From Oligoflexia bacterium (GTDB taxonomy: Bacteria > Bdellovibrionota > Bdellovibrionia > Bdellovibrionales > Bdellovibrionaceae), in contig BOLD01000009.1 of the NCBI GenBank assembly GCA_016861345.1, positions 62,001-126,000 of the forward strand: 64,000 bases of DNA, written 5' to 3'. How positions within the stretch are numbered: the first letter of the stretch is position 1; each line of letters opens with the position of its first letter. This document shows positions 42,601-54,158 of the stretch, one piece after another. The notes below the pieces were generated by a model that had not been told where the DNA came from, made no database searches, and saw nothing but the letters and a program-made list of their open reading frames with translations. Position numbers and translations under genes: made by a program.

Positions 42601-43233
42601 TCAGGGCATGTTTTGCAGTTCTGTCGAGTAAGAACCCTCTATCATGGGAATTAACTCTTCAATGTGATGACTGACATTTGTCTCGTTCTTATACACGAAG
42701 ATAGGATACCCTTTTTGCTTTCTCAGTCCGTATTGGCGAACTTCATAGCTGCCATTTGGTTTATTTAAAACAACAATGGCGCTCATATAGTACACTTCAC
42801 AATCAACCCCTGTACACAGACTCATGTGAGAGATATAGCTGTTATTACTGAGCATCACTGCCCCATCATAAATTCCACCATTTTGCGAAGTGTGAGCAGA
42901 TACGATTTCAATGGCCTCTGCACCCGCTGAGGACGGCCCCATAAAACTGCCAGAAGTTGAAACGACGATCGGGACCTCGTCAATTCCGTTGGCTTGAGAT
43001 TCAGAAATATCCATTGAATCGATTACAAATTTAAAGTCACTTCCCTGAATTGTTGCCCCGTAGACTGATGTCGGAGTTACCTGAACGTCTCTTTGAGCTG
43101 ACCCACTGACATTCGTTATTGGTGATCGACCAGGACGAGCCTTTTTATCTTTTTGCTCTCCACAAGCTGTTAGCCAAATTAATGTGGCGACTAATGTTGA
43201 TGTTAAAAAAACATACTTAAATGATGGCTTCAT
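42601..43233 (-). CDS. lipoprotein of unknown function
   Basis: The start at 43233 is chosen because GAGGT lies 5 bases upstream; the frame extends further. Lipobox LTAC (Cys near 24). The mature 185 residues are Ser/Gly/Thr-rich, with two cysteines in SLCTGVDCEVYYM. Not recognised; probably outer-membrane anchored. Confidence 0.78.
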   Translation of the reverse strand: MKPSFKYVFLTSTLVATLIWLTACGEQKDKKARPGRSPITNVSGSAQRDVQVTPTSVYGATIQGSDFKFVIDSMDISESQANGIDEVPIVVSTSGSFMGPSSAGAEAIEIVSAHTSQNGGIYDGAVMLSNNSYISHMSLCTGVDCEVYYMSAIVVLNKPNGSYEVRQYGLRKQKGYPIFVYKNETNVSHHIEELIPMIEGSYSTELQNMP

Positions 43234-43461
43234 AGATACCTCGCGAAAAGGGTTCTCTTCAAGATGGGGCAAGGCCTATGCCCGCTCAGGGCCGTTCTAT
43301 TTTGATTTAGACTGGGCTATTAACCATCTAGAGACAATTGACGATGAACGAGTGTCCAATCTTTAGACAGCATAAACCAGCCCACTTCTCACCAATTCAA
43401 GATAGCTTTGGCATCTCTTTTGATATGTTCATTTCTGAATCAACTCGACAAAGGCGGAACC

Positions 43462-44145
43462 ATGAGATTTGCATTCATCATCGGATTGCTAATTATAACT
43501 GAAATCAGTTTTGGCCAAGCGGACTGCCAAACGGCCGACTGTGAAATCCAAGCCTGGGCAAAAGCTGTTGAATTCATACCCAAAGAGACCAATCGATGCG
43601 TACCTAATATGACAACCCGTTTGTGTGATGAGGGAAACGGGATTCTGGAAAGACTCTCTGAAATTGAAGCTTCGATGAAAAGCGAATCCCAGCTCAAGCT
43701 CTGGTCCGATATTTATTCGCGCTTCTATCAATATAAAATGGGCCACGAGACAGGAAAATTAAATGAGTTCATCGCTCAGTACGAGGCCGCCGTTCGACCC
43801 ACTGGTGTTGTGAGCAAGTTTATTGTCAATGATTTGCGAGGAAATGATAAACGCACTGATGGAAAAGTTTATGCAAACTGTGTCGGTCCTCGTGAAGAGT
43901 TACAAGGCAAATGTGATCTTGTCTTCAAACACCATCTTGTCACACGAATCATTAACCAGGCGATGGAGTGTGAGCGCATTGCCCAAAATGATGATCGAAT
44001 ACGAATGGCTGAAGTCATCATTAAATATCTTACAGAATTAAAGTCAATGGTAGAGGCAAGGCCTGAAATTCGGTCAGATCTCTTCCCCACTTATCAAAAA
44101 ATGAATTTCGACCAGGCAATTTCCGAATACCGCAGAAAACTTTAA
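43462..44145 (+). CDS. secreted Cys-containing protein of unknown function
   Basis: The start at 43462 is preceded by AAAGGCGGA. The 227 residues start with a signal peptide ending near FGQA (residue 19) and are predicted helical. Cysteines are in [44 protein letters not shown] and AMECERI, likely in disulphides. Not recognised. Its stop overlaps the cysteine synthase stop by 4 bases in convergent fashion. Confidence 0.75.
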   Translation: MRFAFIIGLLIITEISFGQADCQTADCEIQAWAKAVEFIPKETNRCVPNMTTRLCDEGNGILERLSEIEASMKSESQLKLWSDIYSRFYQYKMGHETGKLNEFIAQYEAAVRPTGVVSKFIVNDLRGNDKRTDGKVYANCVGPREELQGKCDLVFKHHLVTRIINQAMECERIAQNDDRIRMAEVIIKYLTELKSMVEARPEIRSDLFPTYQKMNFDQAISEYRRKL

Positions 44146-45146
44146 TTTTCCGCACCGACTGGTACTTTTTTGAGATATTCTTCGGCGACACTATCAACCG
44201 GTAGCTGAGCCGCCTGACTGCGCTCTTGTTCAGCCAGCAAAGTGGATAAATATCTTTCCGTGTAGCTCGGAACGATGCAAACAATCTTCTTTCCCTTATT
44301 CTCGGGCCTTTCTGCAATTTGAAGACTTGCCGCAATTGCCGCTCCAGAACTGATGCCCACTGGAATTCCCTCGGTCTTGATGACCTGACGAGACATTTGA
44401 AGTGCTTGGTCACTGGATACCTGAATAACTTCATCAATCACTTTTCGATCAAGAACTGGAGGAACAAATCCTGCTCCAATCCCCTGTATTTTGTGGGGAC
44501 CAGGTTTGCCACCACTTAAGACAGAGCTTTCTACAGGCTCTACAGCAATCATTTTGACGGAAGGTTTTTTTTGCTTAAGAACATGCCCCACTCCCGTGAT
44601 CGTTCCTCCTGTACCCACTCCTGAGACAACAATATCAACTTCTCCATCGGTATCATTCCAAATCTCAACAGCAGTTGATAATTCATGGATTTCGGGATTA
44701 TGGATATTTTCAAATTGCTTTGTACAAAAATAATGAGGATTTTTTTCAGATAACTCTAAAACTTTTGCGATTGCTCCTCGCATTCCTAATGAGCCTGGGG
44801 TGAGAATGACCTGGGCCCCCATGAGCAGAAGCAAAGTTCGTCGTTCTTGTGACATCGTCTCTGGCATCACAAGAACGAGCGGATAACCCTTTGCTGCGCA
44901 GACGAACGCTAAAGCAATCCCTGTATTTCCACTTGTCGGCTCAAGTACCGTCATACCTTTTTTTAATTTTCCCAAGGCTTCTGCTTTTTCAATCATGTTT
45001 AAACCAATGCGGTCTTTGACTGAGCCAAGGGGATTGAAAAACTCAAGTTTCAAAAGGATCTCTGCTGGAAGATTTTGACCAAGCCTCTGCATCCGCACAA
45101 GAGGAGTCCTGCCAATTGTTTTCGTAATGTCTGCAAATGTGTTCAT
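44142..45146 (-). CDS. cysK: cysteine synthase A (O-acetylserine sulfhydrylase)
   Basis: PLP enzyme making cysteine from O-acetylserine and sulphide. The 334 residues show the PLP lysine Lys44 in PLGSVKDR, the PLP-phosphate/substrate loop TSGNTG (71-76), [12 protein letters not shown] and the late SSGAAIAA. The C-terminus is a little longer than CysK ([18 protein letters not shown]). CysM or a cystathionine-beta-synthase-like specificity cannot be excluded. Overlaps the DUF2817 gene by 4 bases (ATGA). Confidence 0.93.
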   Translation of the reverse strand: MNTFADITKTIGRTPLVRMQRLGQNLPAEILLKLEFFNPLGSVKDRIGLNMIEKAEALGKLKKGMTVLEPTSGNTGIALAFVCAAKGYPLVLVMPETMSQERRTLLLLMGAQVILTPGSLGMRGAIAKVLELSEKNPHYFCTKQFENIHNPEIHELSTAVEIWNDTDGEVDIVVSGVGTGGTITGVGHVLKQKKPSVKMIAVEPVESSVLSGGKPGPHKIQGIGAGFVPPVLDRKVIDEVIQVSSDQALQMSRQVIKTEGIPVGISSGAAIAASLQIAERPENKGKKIVCIVPSYTERYLSTLLAEQERSQAAQLPVDSVAEEYLKKVPVGAEN

Positions 45147-46216
45147 ATCAACCTCAATCGGTGAAGGATTTCATGATATCTCTGACGGCCCAAGCTAAGA
45201 CAGGACTTTCTCCAAGCTTGATCGGATGGATAGAAAGAATTAACCATATTTTGAGCTATTGGCACCGAGAGTTGATTTCTCTTTTGATGCCAATGTGAAT
45301 TTTCAAGAATGAGATTTCTTATTATTTTTAAAAAATGATCGGTCCCAAATTCTTGAGTAAGATAGCAGACATTAGACAGTCTTTTTTTGATTATATTTGA
45401 GAGCATCCCATGAGCTAGATAAACGTCTTTCGTTTTTCCAGGAACGATCAAAGGTGCTTTGTGGGCATCATAAAAAAATTCATATTCCTTAGGCGTGGAA
45501 AGTCCATCCAGGATGAGTAACTCTTGCTTCCATTTTCCCAAACCACTATGAACATCGAGAAATATCCATTCATGAGTTTCTGGAGCAATCCCAAAAAGGG
45601 TGTCTATCAAAACTTCAACCTCGAACTGTGTCCGATCTCCACCATAAAATAAAGAGTCCGGATAACTATACTGACCACAAGCAATGGCCTGGGCTGTATT
45701 TCTTCGCCCAATCTGTGCTGCCACAATAATAGCCCGCCCCAGATGAGCATAAAAACTCAACCCATTTTTTGAACTTAAGAAATCCTGAAAACGTTGAAAA
45801 TCCTTCTCTGATTCAACAGGATGAAAGTTCTCACGCCCATTTCGATTCAGATCCACATTCTGGGCGTTGGCTCGGCGGTACCAGGACATGCCGTAGGGAT
45901 TCACAGCATGAACAAAAACAAAATTACAGGAAAGATTCCGTAACGGAATTTTGGACATGATTTCATTCTGAATGTCAGATCCCAGATAGCCCTCGACGCC
46001 GTGAACGCCTGAGAGGTGAACAAGAGTAACCGGAGCATTTTGATTAATGAATGCAAAATCAATTGTTAAATCAGACTTGAGTTCTCTTAAAAATGGGCCC
46101 TGCCCAGAAACCGGCTGCGAAAGTATATCAAATTTATTGGCAACAGCTATTTGCCGAAAGCGATCTCGATATACGGTGTATTTTGGAAGTTCATCAAAAT
46201 CAGAAGAGCGCAGCAT
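45143..46216 (-). CDS. DUF2817 M14-like zinc carboxypeptidase
   Basis: A 357-residue protein. The start is placed at ATG 46216; a TTG at 46246 is possible and neither has a clear ribosome-binding site. DUF2817 hallmarks: [19 protein letters not shown] (zinc His and Glu), [27 protein letters not shown] and DVHSGLGKW (second zinc His). It is expected to be a metallo-carboxypeptidase; no signal peptide is seen. Followed directly by cysK. Confidence 0.88.
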   Translation of the reverse strand: MLRSSDFDELPKYTVYRDRFRQIAVANKFDILSQPVSGQGPFLRELKSDLTIDFAFINQNAPVTLVHLSGVHGVEGYLGSDIQNEIMSKIPLRNLSCNFVFVHAVNPYGMSWYRRANAQNVDLNRNGRENFHPVESEKDFQRFQDFLSSKNGLSFYAHLGRAIIVAAQIGRRNTAQAIACGQYSYPDSLFYGGDRTQFEVEVLIDTLFGIAPETHEWIFLDVHSGLGKWKQELLILDGLSTPKEYEFFYDAHKAPLIVPGKTKDVYLAHGMLSNIIKKRLSNVCYLTQEFGTDHFLKIIRNLILENSHWHQKRNQLSVPIAQNMVNSFYPSDQAWRKSCLSLGRQRYHEILHRLRLI

Positions 46217-46380
46217 TCTGATACAAGAGTACCAGCGAGGCAGCAATCAGGATAGAGATGAAAAAAATCTGTCTAGCCATACACACATATTATCGGGCGG
46301 ACCTGGACTCGACTTGAGTCTAAGATAATAATAATTCCGAATATATAGTCTCAATTTACGACGTTATTCGAATGAGCGTA

Positions 46381-48342
46381 TCAGTTTGATTGGTTTTTTT
46401 GGTCTGGATGCACTTCTGCCTTTATGGGGATGGTAATAACGAACTCTGTCCCAACACCGACTTGTGATTTCACTTGGATCTCACCCCCGTGGGTTTCGAT
46501 GATTCCGTAGGAAATACTTAAGCCAAGCCCCGTCCCTTGACCAACTCCCTTTGTTGAGAAAAAGGGATCAAATATTTTCTCCATAACCTCTGGAGTCATC
46601 CCTTTGCCAGAATCTTGGAAAGAAATAGAAATCATTGGCTTATTATTTTTTGTTACCTTCTGAGTTGTGATCCATATGTTGCCATTTCCTTCGATGGCGT
46701 GAACGGCGTTGGAAAGGATATTCATAAACACTTGATTCAGTTGGCTCGCATAGCAAGTCACCAATGGGATATCACCATAGTACTTATGAATTTGAATTCG
46801 ATTTTTAATCTCACCGGATAAAAGACTTAAGGTATTATCAATTGCCTCGTGCAGATCAATTTCTTTAAGCTTAGCCTCTTCCAATCGTGAAAAGTTTCTT
46901 AGACCCATCACAATATCTCGTGTTCGACGTGCTCCGTCCTCGCAAGAAGTAATCAACTTAGGCAAATCAGTTTTGACGTAATCAATATCAAGCTGCTTTT
47001 TAATTTCAGCGGCCCGAGCCGGATCCTTTTCGACCATTTCAGCGTATTGAATGAGTCTATTCCCATACTCTCGCAAATGAGTCATATTACTATAAATAAA
47101 GCCGATCGGGTTATTCAGCTCGTGAGCAACGCCAGCGACCAGCTGACCTAAGCTCGACATCTTTGAAGAGTGCACAAGACGAGATTGCGTTTCTTTAAGA
47201 TCCTTATTGGTCATTTCAAGCTCATGAATTTTTGCTTTTAATTCGGCACGCACCCGAAGAATGTGCCGACTCATCTCATTAAAGCTTTCCGTGAGCAGTC
47301 CAATTTCCGTATCACTTTTGATCGGTATTTCGACTGGCTGATCACTTGATTGCAGAAATTGAGAGGCCTGAACAAGATCATCTAATGGCTTCAGCACAGC
47401 ATTGGAAATGATGATAATGCTGAGGACCAACAAGACGATAACCGCACCCACAACCGAATAAAAGGCATAGTTCACGTTGCGGAGAATCGCTTTTGCATCC
47501 CCCTTTGATGCCCCCAGCGCAATAAAAAAGTCAGATTGACCCCATCGAATAGGATACATGACAAATCCATGGGGATTGCCTCGCAAGGTCAGCTCAAAAA
47601 ATGCATTTGAATCTGGATTCACGTGCGACTCAAAAAAATCTTTTTTATATTCATAGAAGTCAGGATGGGTGCCAACAACGATGTTCCCATTTTTCCGCAG
47701 CACAATGACCTCAAGCTTCATTCTCTCTTTAATGCCCTCAAGAAAGCTTGAATCTAAATCCACAAGCTGCTCAATATAACCAACAGTTTTTCCAGTCTGG
47801 CTTGTCACTTTGGAAAATATAATCAATGAAATTTTTTGTGGCTGAGTCAATTCAACAAAGGCGTATTCTTTAACATTTTTTATTTTGTTGAGATTCTCTT
47901 CTGACAAATAAATAACACCGTTGGCTGGAGGCTGAAACTCTTTGATCTCCGACTTTTCATCTCGGTAAAGTGATAAAACCATCTTTCCAGTGCGATTAAA
48001 GAATGACAGAGTGGTCGAAATTTCTCCACCCATCCAGTTCATACTTTTTTCTCGCAAAGCCCCAAGTTCATTTGTCGATAGATGGTAAATAAAGGCAGGA
48101 TCGGCTAGATATCGATCCCTGCGCTGCTGCAAGTTGGCCTTAAACTCTGAGAGAATAATGCTAATTTCACGAGCGTTTCCAGCCAATCGCTGAGAAAGCT
48201 CATGGTCTATTCCTTTTTCATACTTAATGACTGAATACCCTGTCACAAATGCAAGTGGTGCAATTGACAGCAATAAGAACCAAATTGTCAAAATTGTGCG
48301 AAGAGATCGCTGTGGGCGTCGACGATACTTGAGCTGTTTCAT
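46381..48342 (-). CDS. membrane sensor histidine kinase (dCache-like sensor, HAMP)
   Basis: A 653-residue kinase. Helix 1 (about 16-36), an extracytoplasmic dCache-like sensor (about 40-300), helix 2 (about 302-324), HAMP (about 326-380), a coiled coil, then HisKA with GVAHELNNPIGF (His407) and HATPase (FMNILSNAVHAIEG, DSGKGMTPE, GTGLGLSIS). It belongs to the NtrB-like kinases common in delta-proteobacteria. It overlaps the preceding gene by 4 bases (ATGA) and is the last in an operon starting with mreB. No regulator is next to it. Confidence 0.93.
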   Translation of the reverse strand: MKQLKYRRRPQRSLRTILTIWFLLLSIAPLAFVTGYSVIKYEKGIDHELSQRLAGNAREISIILSEFKANLQQRRDRYLADPAFIYHLSTNELGALREKSMNWMGGEISTTLSFFNRTGKMVLSLYRDEKSEIKEFQPPANGVIYLSEENLNKIKNVKEYAFVELTQPQKISLIIFSKVTSQTGKTVGYIEQLVDLDSSFLEGIKERMKLEVIVLRKNGNIVVGTHPDFYEYKKDFFESHVNPDSNAFFELTLRGNPHGFVMYPIRWGQSDFFIALGASKGDAKAILRNVNYAFYSVVGAVIVLLVLSIIIISNAVLKPLDDLVQASQFLQSSDQPVEIPIKSDTEIGLLTESFNEMSRHILRVRAELKAKIHELEMTNKDLKETQSRLVHSSKMSSLGQLVAGVAHELNNPIGFIYSNMTHLREYGNRLIQYAEMVEKDPARAAEIKKQLDIDYVKTDLPKLITSCEDGARRTRDIVMGLRNFSRLEEAKLKEIDLHEAIDNTLSLLSGEIKNRIQIHKYYGDIPLVTCYASQLNQVFMNILSNAVHAIEGNGNIWITTQKVTKNNKPMISISFQDSGKGMTPEVMEKIFDPFFSTKGVGQGTGLGLSISYGIIETHGGEIQVKSQVGVGTEFVITIPIKAEVHPDQKNQSN

Positions 48343-49409
48343 TGCCCCTTCTCTTCAACTTGAATAATGAGTCGAATGATTCCGTCAGGCATCACTCTCT
48401 CATGTTGTTCTTTTTCAATTTTGAGTTTGCCGAACTGATTCATAAATTCAACCAAGCTTGGATATTTTGCTTCAGGGATTGTGAAGTGAAAATATGACCC
48501 TGTTCCCTTTTTCCAACCCAGCTCCACACTTCCTGCCTTACGCCCGCCGAGCTCTTGGATCTTCTCAACATATTTTGGTGTTACTGAACTAACATTTGTG
48601 ACAGCAATAGTCCCTCGGTAAAGAAATCCTTGCCTCTTTTCCGATGTCGGCGCCGAAGGCGTTGTGGCAGCTGCAGATGATGTCTTTGTGGCCGCACCCT
48701 GTTCACCGCGATCTTCTGGCTTAGTCCGAGCAACGACTTCAACTGGCTTGGCCTGTTCGATAGCGGACTCGCCCTTTGTCGTTACTTTAGGCTGAGGCAA
48801 GGCCGCCACCGTCTGATCCAAATTAAATTGAATAACGTTGGGCTCTTGGGTTGACTGAACAATTTCTTTTTTGGTCTGTTTCCCAGAACCCTCGTCGGGA
48901 TAAGTTGTAGAATCAGTTTTATCTCCCGGCATGACTAACTCTGATTCACTTTTTGATCCAGCGAGTTGATCTCGAGAAATCTCTGTCAAAACAACTTCGC
49001 TACTCGTTCCCAGCTTCATATCTAAAAGCTTATGCCAGGGAACCACGATAGCTACAGACACAATACCAATTGCAACAACAAAGGCCTCAAGAGCAATCCG
49101 TGCTCCAGCGGGCCATTCATTGAGTTTTAATTTTTGAAGTCCAACTTGAAAATACGTTGTTGGAGTTTTTATTTTTTCAACCAAAGCCTCTGTCACTTTG
49201 ATCTCTTTTAGAAGATCGGCGTAGGCAGCACCGGACTTAATTTTTTGCATATCTATCTGGGCTTCTCGAGAATGACTTACCAATTCAGCGACAGCTTTTT
49301 TGCGTTCTTCATCTAGCTTGTCAGCTAAATAGTCGTAGAGAAGCTCGTGTCCAACGAAGGAACTGATTTTTCTCTGGCCCTTTTTTGAATAAGGAATAAT
49401 CTCCGACAT
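48339..49409 (-). CDS. single-pass membrane protein (anti-sigma-like position)
   Basis: A 356-residue protein. A helical cytoplasmic part (about 1-105), one helix (about 108-130), a long Thr/Ser/Ala/Pro-rich linker and a C-terminal globular region (about 255-356, GFLYRGTIAVTNVSSV...). That C-terminal part may resemble DUF4349-like domains. It sits between a sigma-like gene and a sensor kinase, so an anti-sigma or signalling partner is suspected, but no zinc-binding anti-sigma motif is seen. Stop/start overlaps join it to both neighbours. Confidence 0.75.
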   Translation of the reverse strand: MSEIIPYSKKGQRKISSFVGHELLYDYLADKLDEERKKAVAELVSHSREAQIDMQKIKSGAAYADLLKEIKVTEALVEKIKTPTTYFQVGLQKLKLNEWPAGARIALEAFVVAIGIVSVAIVVPWHKLLDMKLGTSSEVVLTEISRDQLAGSKSESELVMPGDKTDSTTYPDEGSGKQTKKEIVQSTQEPNVIQFNLDQTVAALPQPKVTTKGESAIEQAKPVEVVARTKPEDRGEQGAATKTSSAAATTPSAPTSEKRQGFLYRGTIAVTNVSSVTPKYVEKIQELGGRKAGSVELGWKKGTGSYFHFTIPEAKYPSLVEFMNQFGKLKIEKEQHERVMPDGIIRLIIQVEEKGQ

Positions 49410-49876
49410 TAACTCCTCACCAAATCAATACGTCGTGGAGTCGCCTGCGAAAAACCGCCTAATTTTCGTAAAGCTCGGCCCAATCTATACCGCAAAGTCC
49501 CTGAAGAAATACCAAGGGCCTGAGAAACATCTTCTTCTGGAATTTGAAGCAGAAGGCGCCAAATCACTGCCAGCAGCTCATCTTCTGGGGCCGACTTCTG
49601 AAACTCTTTCCATGGCCCCATGTCCAACGTTTCTGGCAAAATCCAACCTGCATCGGCAGAATATTGCGGACGACCTCTCTGAAATCGTCCTTTAACTTTT
49701 TCCCAGATGGCTTGAGTTGATTGTATAATCAAAATATTTGTATTCGGATCAGGCTTTCGTTTGATTTTCAGTTGATAGAGGTCTGTCGCCTGCGAGGCCG
49801 CCTCGATGGCCTTAGCGTCATCAAGTAAGGCGAAAAAAAAGAATAGCCCAATCAGGCGGACTTCTGAATCGTTCAT
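49409..49876 (-). CDS. sigma-70 region-4-like HTH protein
   Basis: A 155-residue protein. The C-terminal half has an HTH like sigma region 4: LQIPEEDVSQALGISSGTLRYRLGRALRKLG (the middle 20, EEDVSQALGISSGTLRYRLG, at about 113-132). The N-terminal half does not show a clear region 2. Could be an ECF-like sigma factor with a diverged core or an independent regulator. Starts 6 bases after the mreB stop. Confidence 0.72.
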   Translation of the reverse strand: MNDSEVRLIGLFFFFALLDDAKAIEAASQATDLYQLKIKRKPDPNTNILIIQSTQAIWEKVKGRFQRGRPQYSADAGWILPETLDMGPWKEFQKSAPEDELLAVIWRLLLQIPEEDVSQALGISSGTLRYRLGRALRKLGGFSQATPRRIDLVRS

Positions 49877-49882
49877 ACATCC

Positions 49883-50929
<1,047 letters not shown>

Positions 50930-51045
50930 CTACTCTCATGCTGAGTTGTTCTTGATGCGACCCTATTTAGAAAAGTTTAGACACGCGAAAAATAAGAGTC
51001 AATGCAATCAGTTAGCATAGTTTGAAAGCCATTGCTGTGGCGCGT

Positions 51046-52671
51046 TTAAAATTTGAGCTTTTGCCAACCAAGTTCGCGGTCAATATGAGCTAAAACTTTT
51101 TCTTTTTCCAATCGAGTTTGGTCCTCGGACCAGTCCATTTCGCGAGCAAAAATCTGCGCCACTTGATCTAAGTAGGATAGCCCATGATCCATTTTCGAGA
51201 GAACTAATGGTGACCGCCGAGTGTAAAAATCCACCACCGAGGTACACATCGTGTTTTCAATTGCATGCAGGGCCTCAAGCTCAACATAAGAAGTTTTGTT
51301 CCCATATTTCTTAATTAATTCAATGGCTTCCTGCCCATGTCGTTCACCCAAGTGCAAGGACTCGTCTGGACTCAGTTGACTTGAAGCCCTAATCTGCTCC
51401 AGCAAAAAATCCTTCATCGAAAAAGACTCTGTTGTCACAAGGGGGTTTAATGCAGTTGCGGTTTGACTACGCAAAAATCGAGCTCGGTCCTCAAGACGAA
51501 AATGGCGCAGGCAGTGATTCACGGCCTGCTCGGCAATCAGTCTGTAGGTCGTGTATTTCCCTCCGGCCACAAAGCTAACCCGATGTTCATCTGTCCATAT
51601 CGTATGCTCACGAGAGGTTTTTCCTTCGGTTTCCGAACCATCATGGACCAAGGGGCGCACTCCTGCATAAGAGGCAACGATGTCTTCTTTTGTGATTTTC
51701 ACTCCAGGAAAATAATCATGAACAACACCAAGTAAATACCGAACATCCTCAACGTCAGTCGTCACATCGCTGGGCGACCCTTTAAAGTCGGTATCCGTTG
51801 TCCCCACAATCACCATTTCATGCCTTGGGATGCCAAACACGATTCGTTTCTCTGCACCCATCACCACAGCACTTGATAAGGGGAATCTTTTTTTCTCAAA
51901 AGTCAGATGAACACCCTTTGTTGGGCGCAAAACATTTTTCCACTCTTTAAAAAACTGATGACCCAATTCATCTGTCCATGGACCAACTGTGCTCACAACA
52001 TGCTTGCCAAAAATAGAAAATGCATCTTTTGAAAACTGATCTTTAACTTTAATGCCAACGACAGCGCCATCTTTTGTTTCTGCCCCTGTGGCCGTACAAT
52101 AATTCACAATCACAGCTCCAGCTCGATGAGCAGAGCGTAAAGTTTCTATCGTTAATCGATCATCATCCATATAGGCATCGGAATAAACAAATGATCCCTT
52201 CAGACCCTCGCTCTTTAAGACTGGCATTCTTCTTGTCGTCTCTTGATAATCTAAGTGCTCGTGCATTTCTGGAGCCTGAAACAGCGACAAAGCATCGTAG
52301 AGCCACATCCCCAGGCCCATCATCAAAGGGCTGACCCGGCTACTCTTGTAAAGCGGAATCATAAATCTCAGTGGATGGACCAGATGTGGTGCCATCTCGA
52401 ACAATTTTTGTCTTTCATTCAAAGCTTCAAAGACCAAATGAAATTCCAAATTTTCAAGATAACGAATTCCGCCATGGATTAACTTGCTTGAGCGAGAACT
52501 TGTCCCCGAGGCAAAATCATTTGCCTCGACCAGGGCCACGCGCATCCCTCGAAGGGCCGCATCTCGCGCCATACCCGCCCCATTAATCCCTCCGCCAATA
52601 ATGACAAGGTCAAATGTTTCAGATTTTAATTTCTGCAAATTAATCTTTCGATCAACAAATGAAAATGACAT
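51046..52671 (-). CDS. glpD: glycerol-3-phosphate dehydrogenase (FAD-dependent)
   Basis: Oxidises glycerol-3-phosphate to dihydroxyacetone phosphate at the inner membrane, feeding electrons to quinones. The 541 residues include the FAD site LVIIGGGINGAGMARDAALRG, SRSSKLIHGGIRYLE and VGTTDTDFKGSP, plus the C-terminal DAO_C helical domain. The start codon ATG (52669-52671) is only 9 bases from the ATG of the divergent HAD gene. Confidence 0.95.
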   Translation of the reverse strand: MSFSFVDRKINLQKLKSETFDLVIIGGGINGAGMARDAALRGMRVALVEANDFASGTSSRSSKLIHGGIRYLENLEFHLVFEALNERQKLFEMAPHLVHPLRFMIPLYKSSRVSPLMMGLGMWLYDALSLFQAPEMHEHLDYQETTRRMPVLKSEGLKGSFVYSDAYMDDDRLTIETLRSAHRAGAVIVNYCTATGAETKDGAVVGIKVKDQFSKDAFSIFGKHVVSTVGPWTDELGHQFFKEWKNVLRPTKGVHLTFEKKRFPLSSAVVMGAEKRIVFGIPRHEMVIVGTTDTDFKGSPSDVTTDVEDVRYLLGVVHDYFPGVKITKEDIVASYAGVRPLVHDGSETEGKTSREHTIWTDEHRVSFVAGGKYTTYRLIAEQAVNHCLRHFRLEDRARFLRSQTATALNPLVTTESFSMKDFLLEQIRASSQLSPDESLHLGERHGQEAIELIKKYGNKTSYVELEALHAIENTMCTSVVDFYTRRSPLVLSKMDHGLSYLDQVAQIFAREMDWSEDQTRLEKEKVLAHIDRELGWQKLKF

Positions 52672-52680
52672 TTCAATATT

Positions 52681-53460
52681 ATGTCCCTAAACTTGGACTT
52701 GATGAAGTACAAAAATTTTGATCCCCAAGTCTGGACTAAAATCAAAGTCGCCCTCAAAGAAGAGATCGCACGCTGCCAATCTCTTCAAGTTCGACCCGTT
52801 GCAGCCTTTGACGCTGATGGAACTCTTTGGGACACAGATCTGGGCGAAGGCTTCTTTCAATATCAAATTCAAAAAAATCTGCTGCCCGGCTTGCCACCAA
52901 ACCCTTGGCGACATTACCGCGACATGAAAGAGTCCGGCGACCCTCGACCTGCCTACCTTTGGCTAGCTCAAATCAACAAGGGATTACATCTGACCCAAAT
53001 TCAAAAGTGGGCAAGGGATTATTTGCAAAGCCTGCATCCCCTACCTCTCTTTGCGGCACAACAAGATCTCATCCAACTTCTTCACGACAACCAAGTTGAT
53101 ATCTATATCGTCACAGCATCAATCAAGTGGTCCGTTGAACCTGGCGCTCAGCTCTACAACATCCCCTCTGAAAATGTCCTTGGTGTTCGAACAAAAGTTG
53201 AAAATGGAATCATCACAGAAACTCAAGAAGGAGAAATCACCTACCGCGAAGGAAAATTCCACGCTCTATTAACGGCAACGGGCGGGCGAAAGCCCTTTCT
53301 CTGCGCGGGAAACACCTTTGGCGACATTGCACTTCTGGATGGGGCAACAAAAATATCCTTAGCGGTCGGTGCCACCAAGCCCGGCAATGAGCTTTTTCAA
53401 GCCGAAGAGAAACTTCGAGCCGAGGCTTTCAAGCGTAACTGGATTGTGCACGAGTTTTAA
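52681..53460 (+). CDS. HAD-family phosphatase (phosphoserine-phosphatase-like)
   Basis: A 259-residue HAD hydrolase. Motif I is AAFDADGTLWDTD (nucleophile Asp near residue 41), motif II IYIVTASIKWS, and motif IV FGDIALLDGA. Similar in layout to SerB-type HAD-IB enzymes; the substrate is unknown. An ATG at 52702 is an alternative start. It diverges from glpD with almost no intergenic DNA. Confidence 0.85.
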   Translation: MSLNLDLMKYKNFDPQVWTKIKVALKEEIARCQSLQVRPVAAFDADGTLWDTDLGEGFFQYQIQKNLLPGLPPNPWRHYRDMKESGDPRPAYLWLAQINKGLHLTQIQKWARDYLQSLHPLPLFAAQQDLIQLLHDNQVDIYIVTASIKWSVEPGAQLYNIPSENVLGVRTKVENGIITETQEGEITYREGKFHALLTATGGRKPFLCAGNTFGDIALLDGATKISLAVGATKPGNELFQAEEKLRAEAFKRNWIVHEF

Positions 53461-53461
53461 A

Positions 53462-54157
53462 TTAAACGTGAAACATCAAGCAATGAAAATCTGAATTGGC
53501 TTTGATCTCAAGATTTTTTTCGCCCATTAAGCCAACAGCATCCCCAGGTCCAATCTGAACGCCATTCACAGTGAGCTGGCCTGAAATCAATTGAATCCAA
53601 ATTTTTTCTTCAGGTCTGATTTGTGTGTTTTGAGAAAAATTGATATCACCTTTGACAGCAAAGATTTTAGCTTGCTGATGAATTTGAACACAGGCCCTAG
53701 AATCTTTTGGTCCCGCAAGGAGAACTGGCTCATTTTGTTTTTGAATTTCAGTAAAACTTTTTTGTTCATAAGAGGGATCTAGCTCTTGCTCCTGCGGCAG
53801 AATCCAAATTTGGAGAAGCTCCACTTCTTCTGTTTTGCTGTGATTAAATTCTGAGTGACGAATCCCTTTCCCGGCGGACATTCGCTGTGCCTCGCCTGGT
53901 CGAATCACAGAAGTGTTCCCCAGAGAATCTTTATGTTCTAAAGCTCCGCGAATAATGTAGGTGACAATTTCCATGTTGCGATGGCCGTGCATGAGAAAGC
54001 CACCGCCCCCCGCAACGATATCTTGATTAATAACTCTAAGGGCTCCAAAGCCCATGAAGTTGGCGTCGTAATATGTATCAAATGAAAACGAGTGGTGGGT
54101 TTTTAACCAACCGTAGTCCGCAAATCCTCGATCTTCTGATTTGCGCTGGATGATCAT
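53462..54157 (-). CDS. pirin-family protein
   Basis: A bicupin of 231 residues. The N-terminal cupin shows the pirin metal site: TYYDANFMGFGALRVINQD, then HGHRNMEIVTYIIRGALEHKDSLGN and HSEFNHS. Pirins of this type (YhhW-like) are often quercetin 2,3-dioxygenases or redox-responsive proteins. Stands 2 bases upstream of the pepP gene's stop. Confidence 0.93.
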   Translation of the reverse strand: MIIQRKSEDRGFADYGWLKTHHSFSFDTYYDANFMGFGALRVINQDIVAGGGGFLMHGHRNMEIVTYIIRGALEHKDSLGNTSVIRPGEAQRMSAGKGIRHSEFNHSKTEEVELLQIWILPQEQELDPSYEQKSFTEIQKQNEPVLLAGPKDSRACVQIHQQAKIFAVKGDINFSQNTQIRPEEKIWIQLISGQLTVNGVQIGPGDAVGLMGEKNLEIKANSDFHCLMFHV

Positions 54158-54158
54158 A

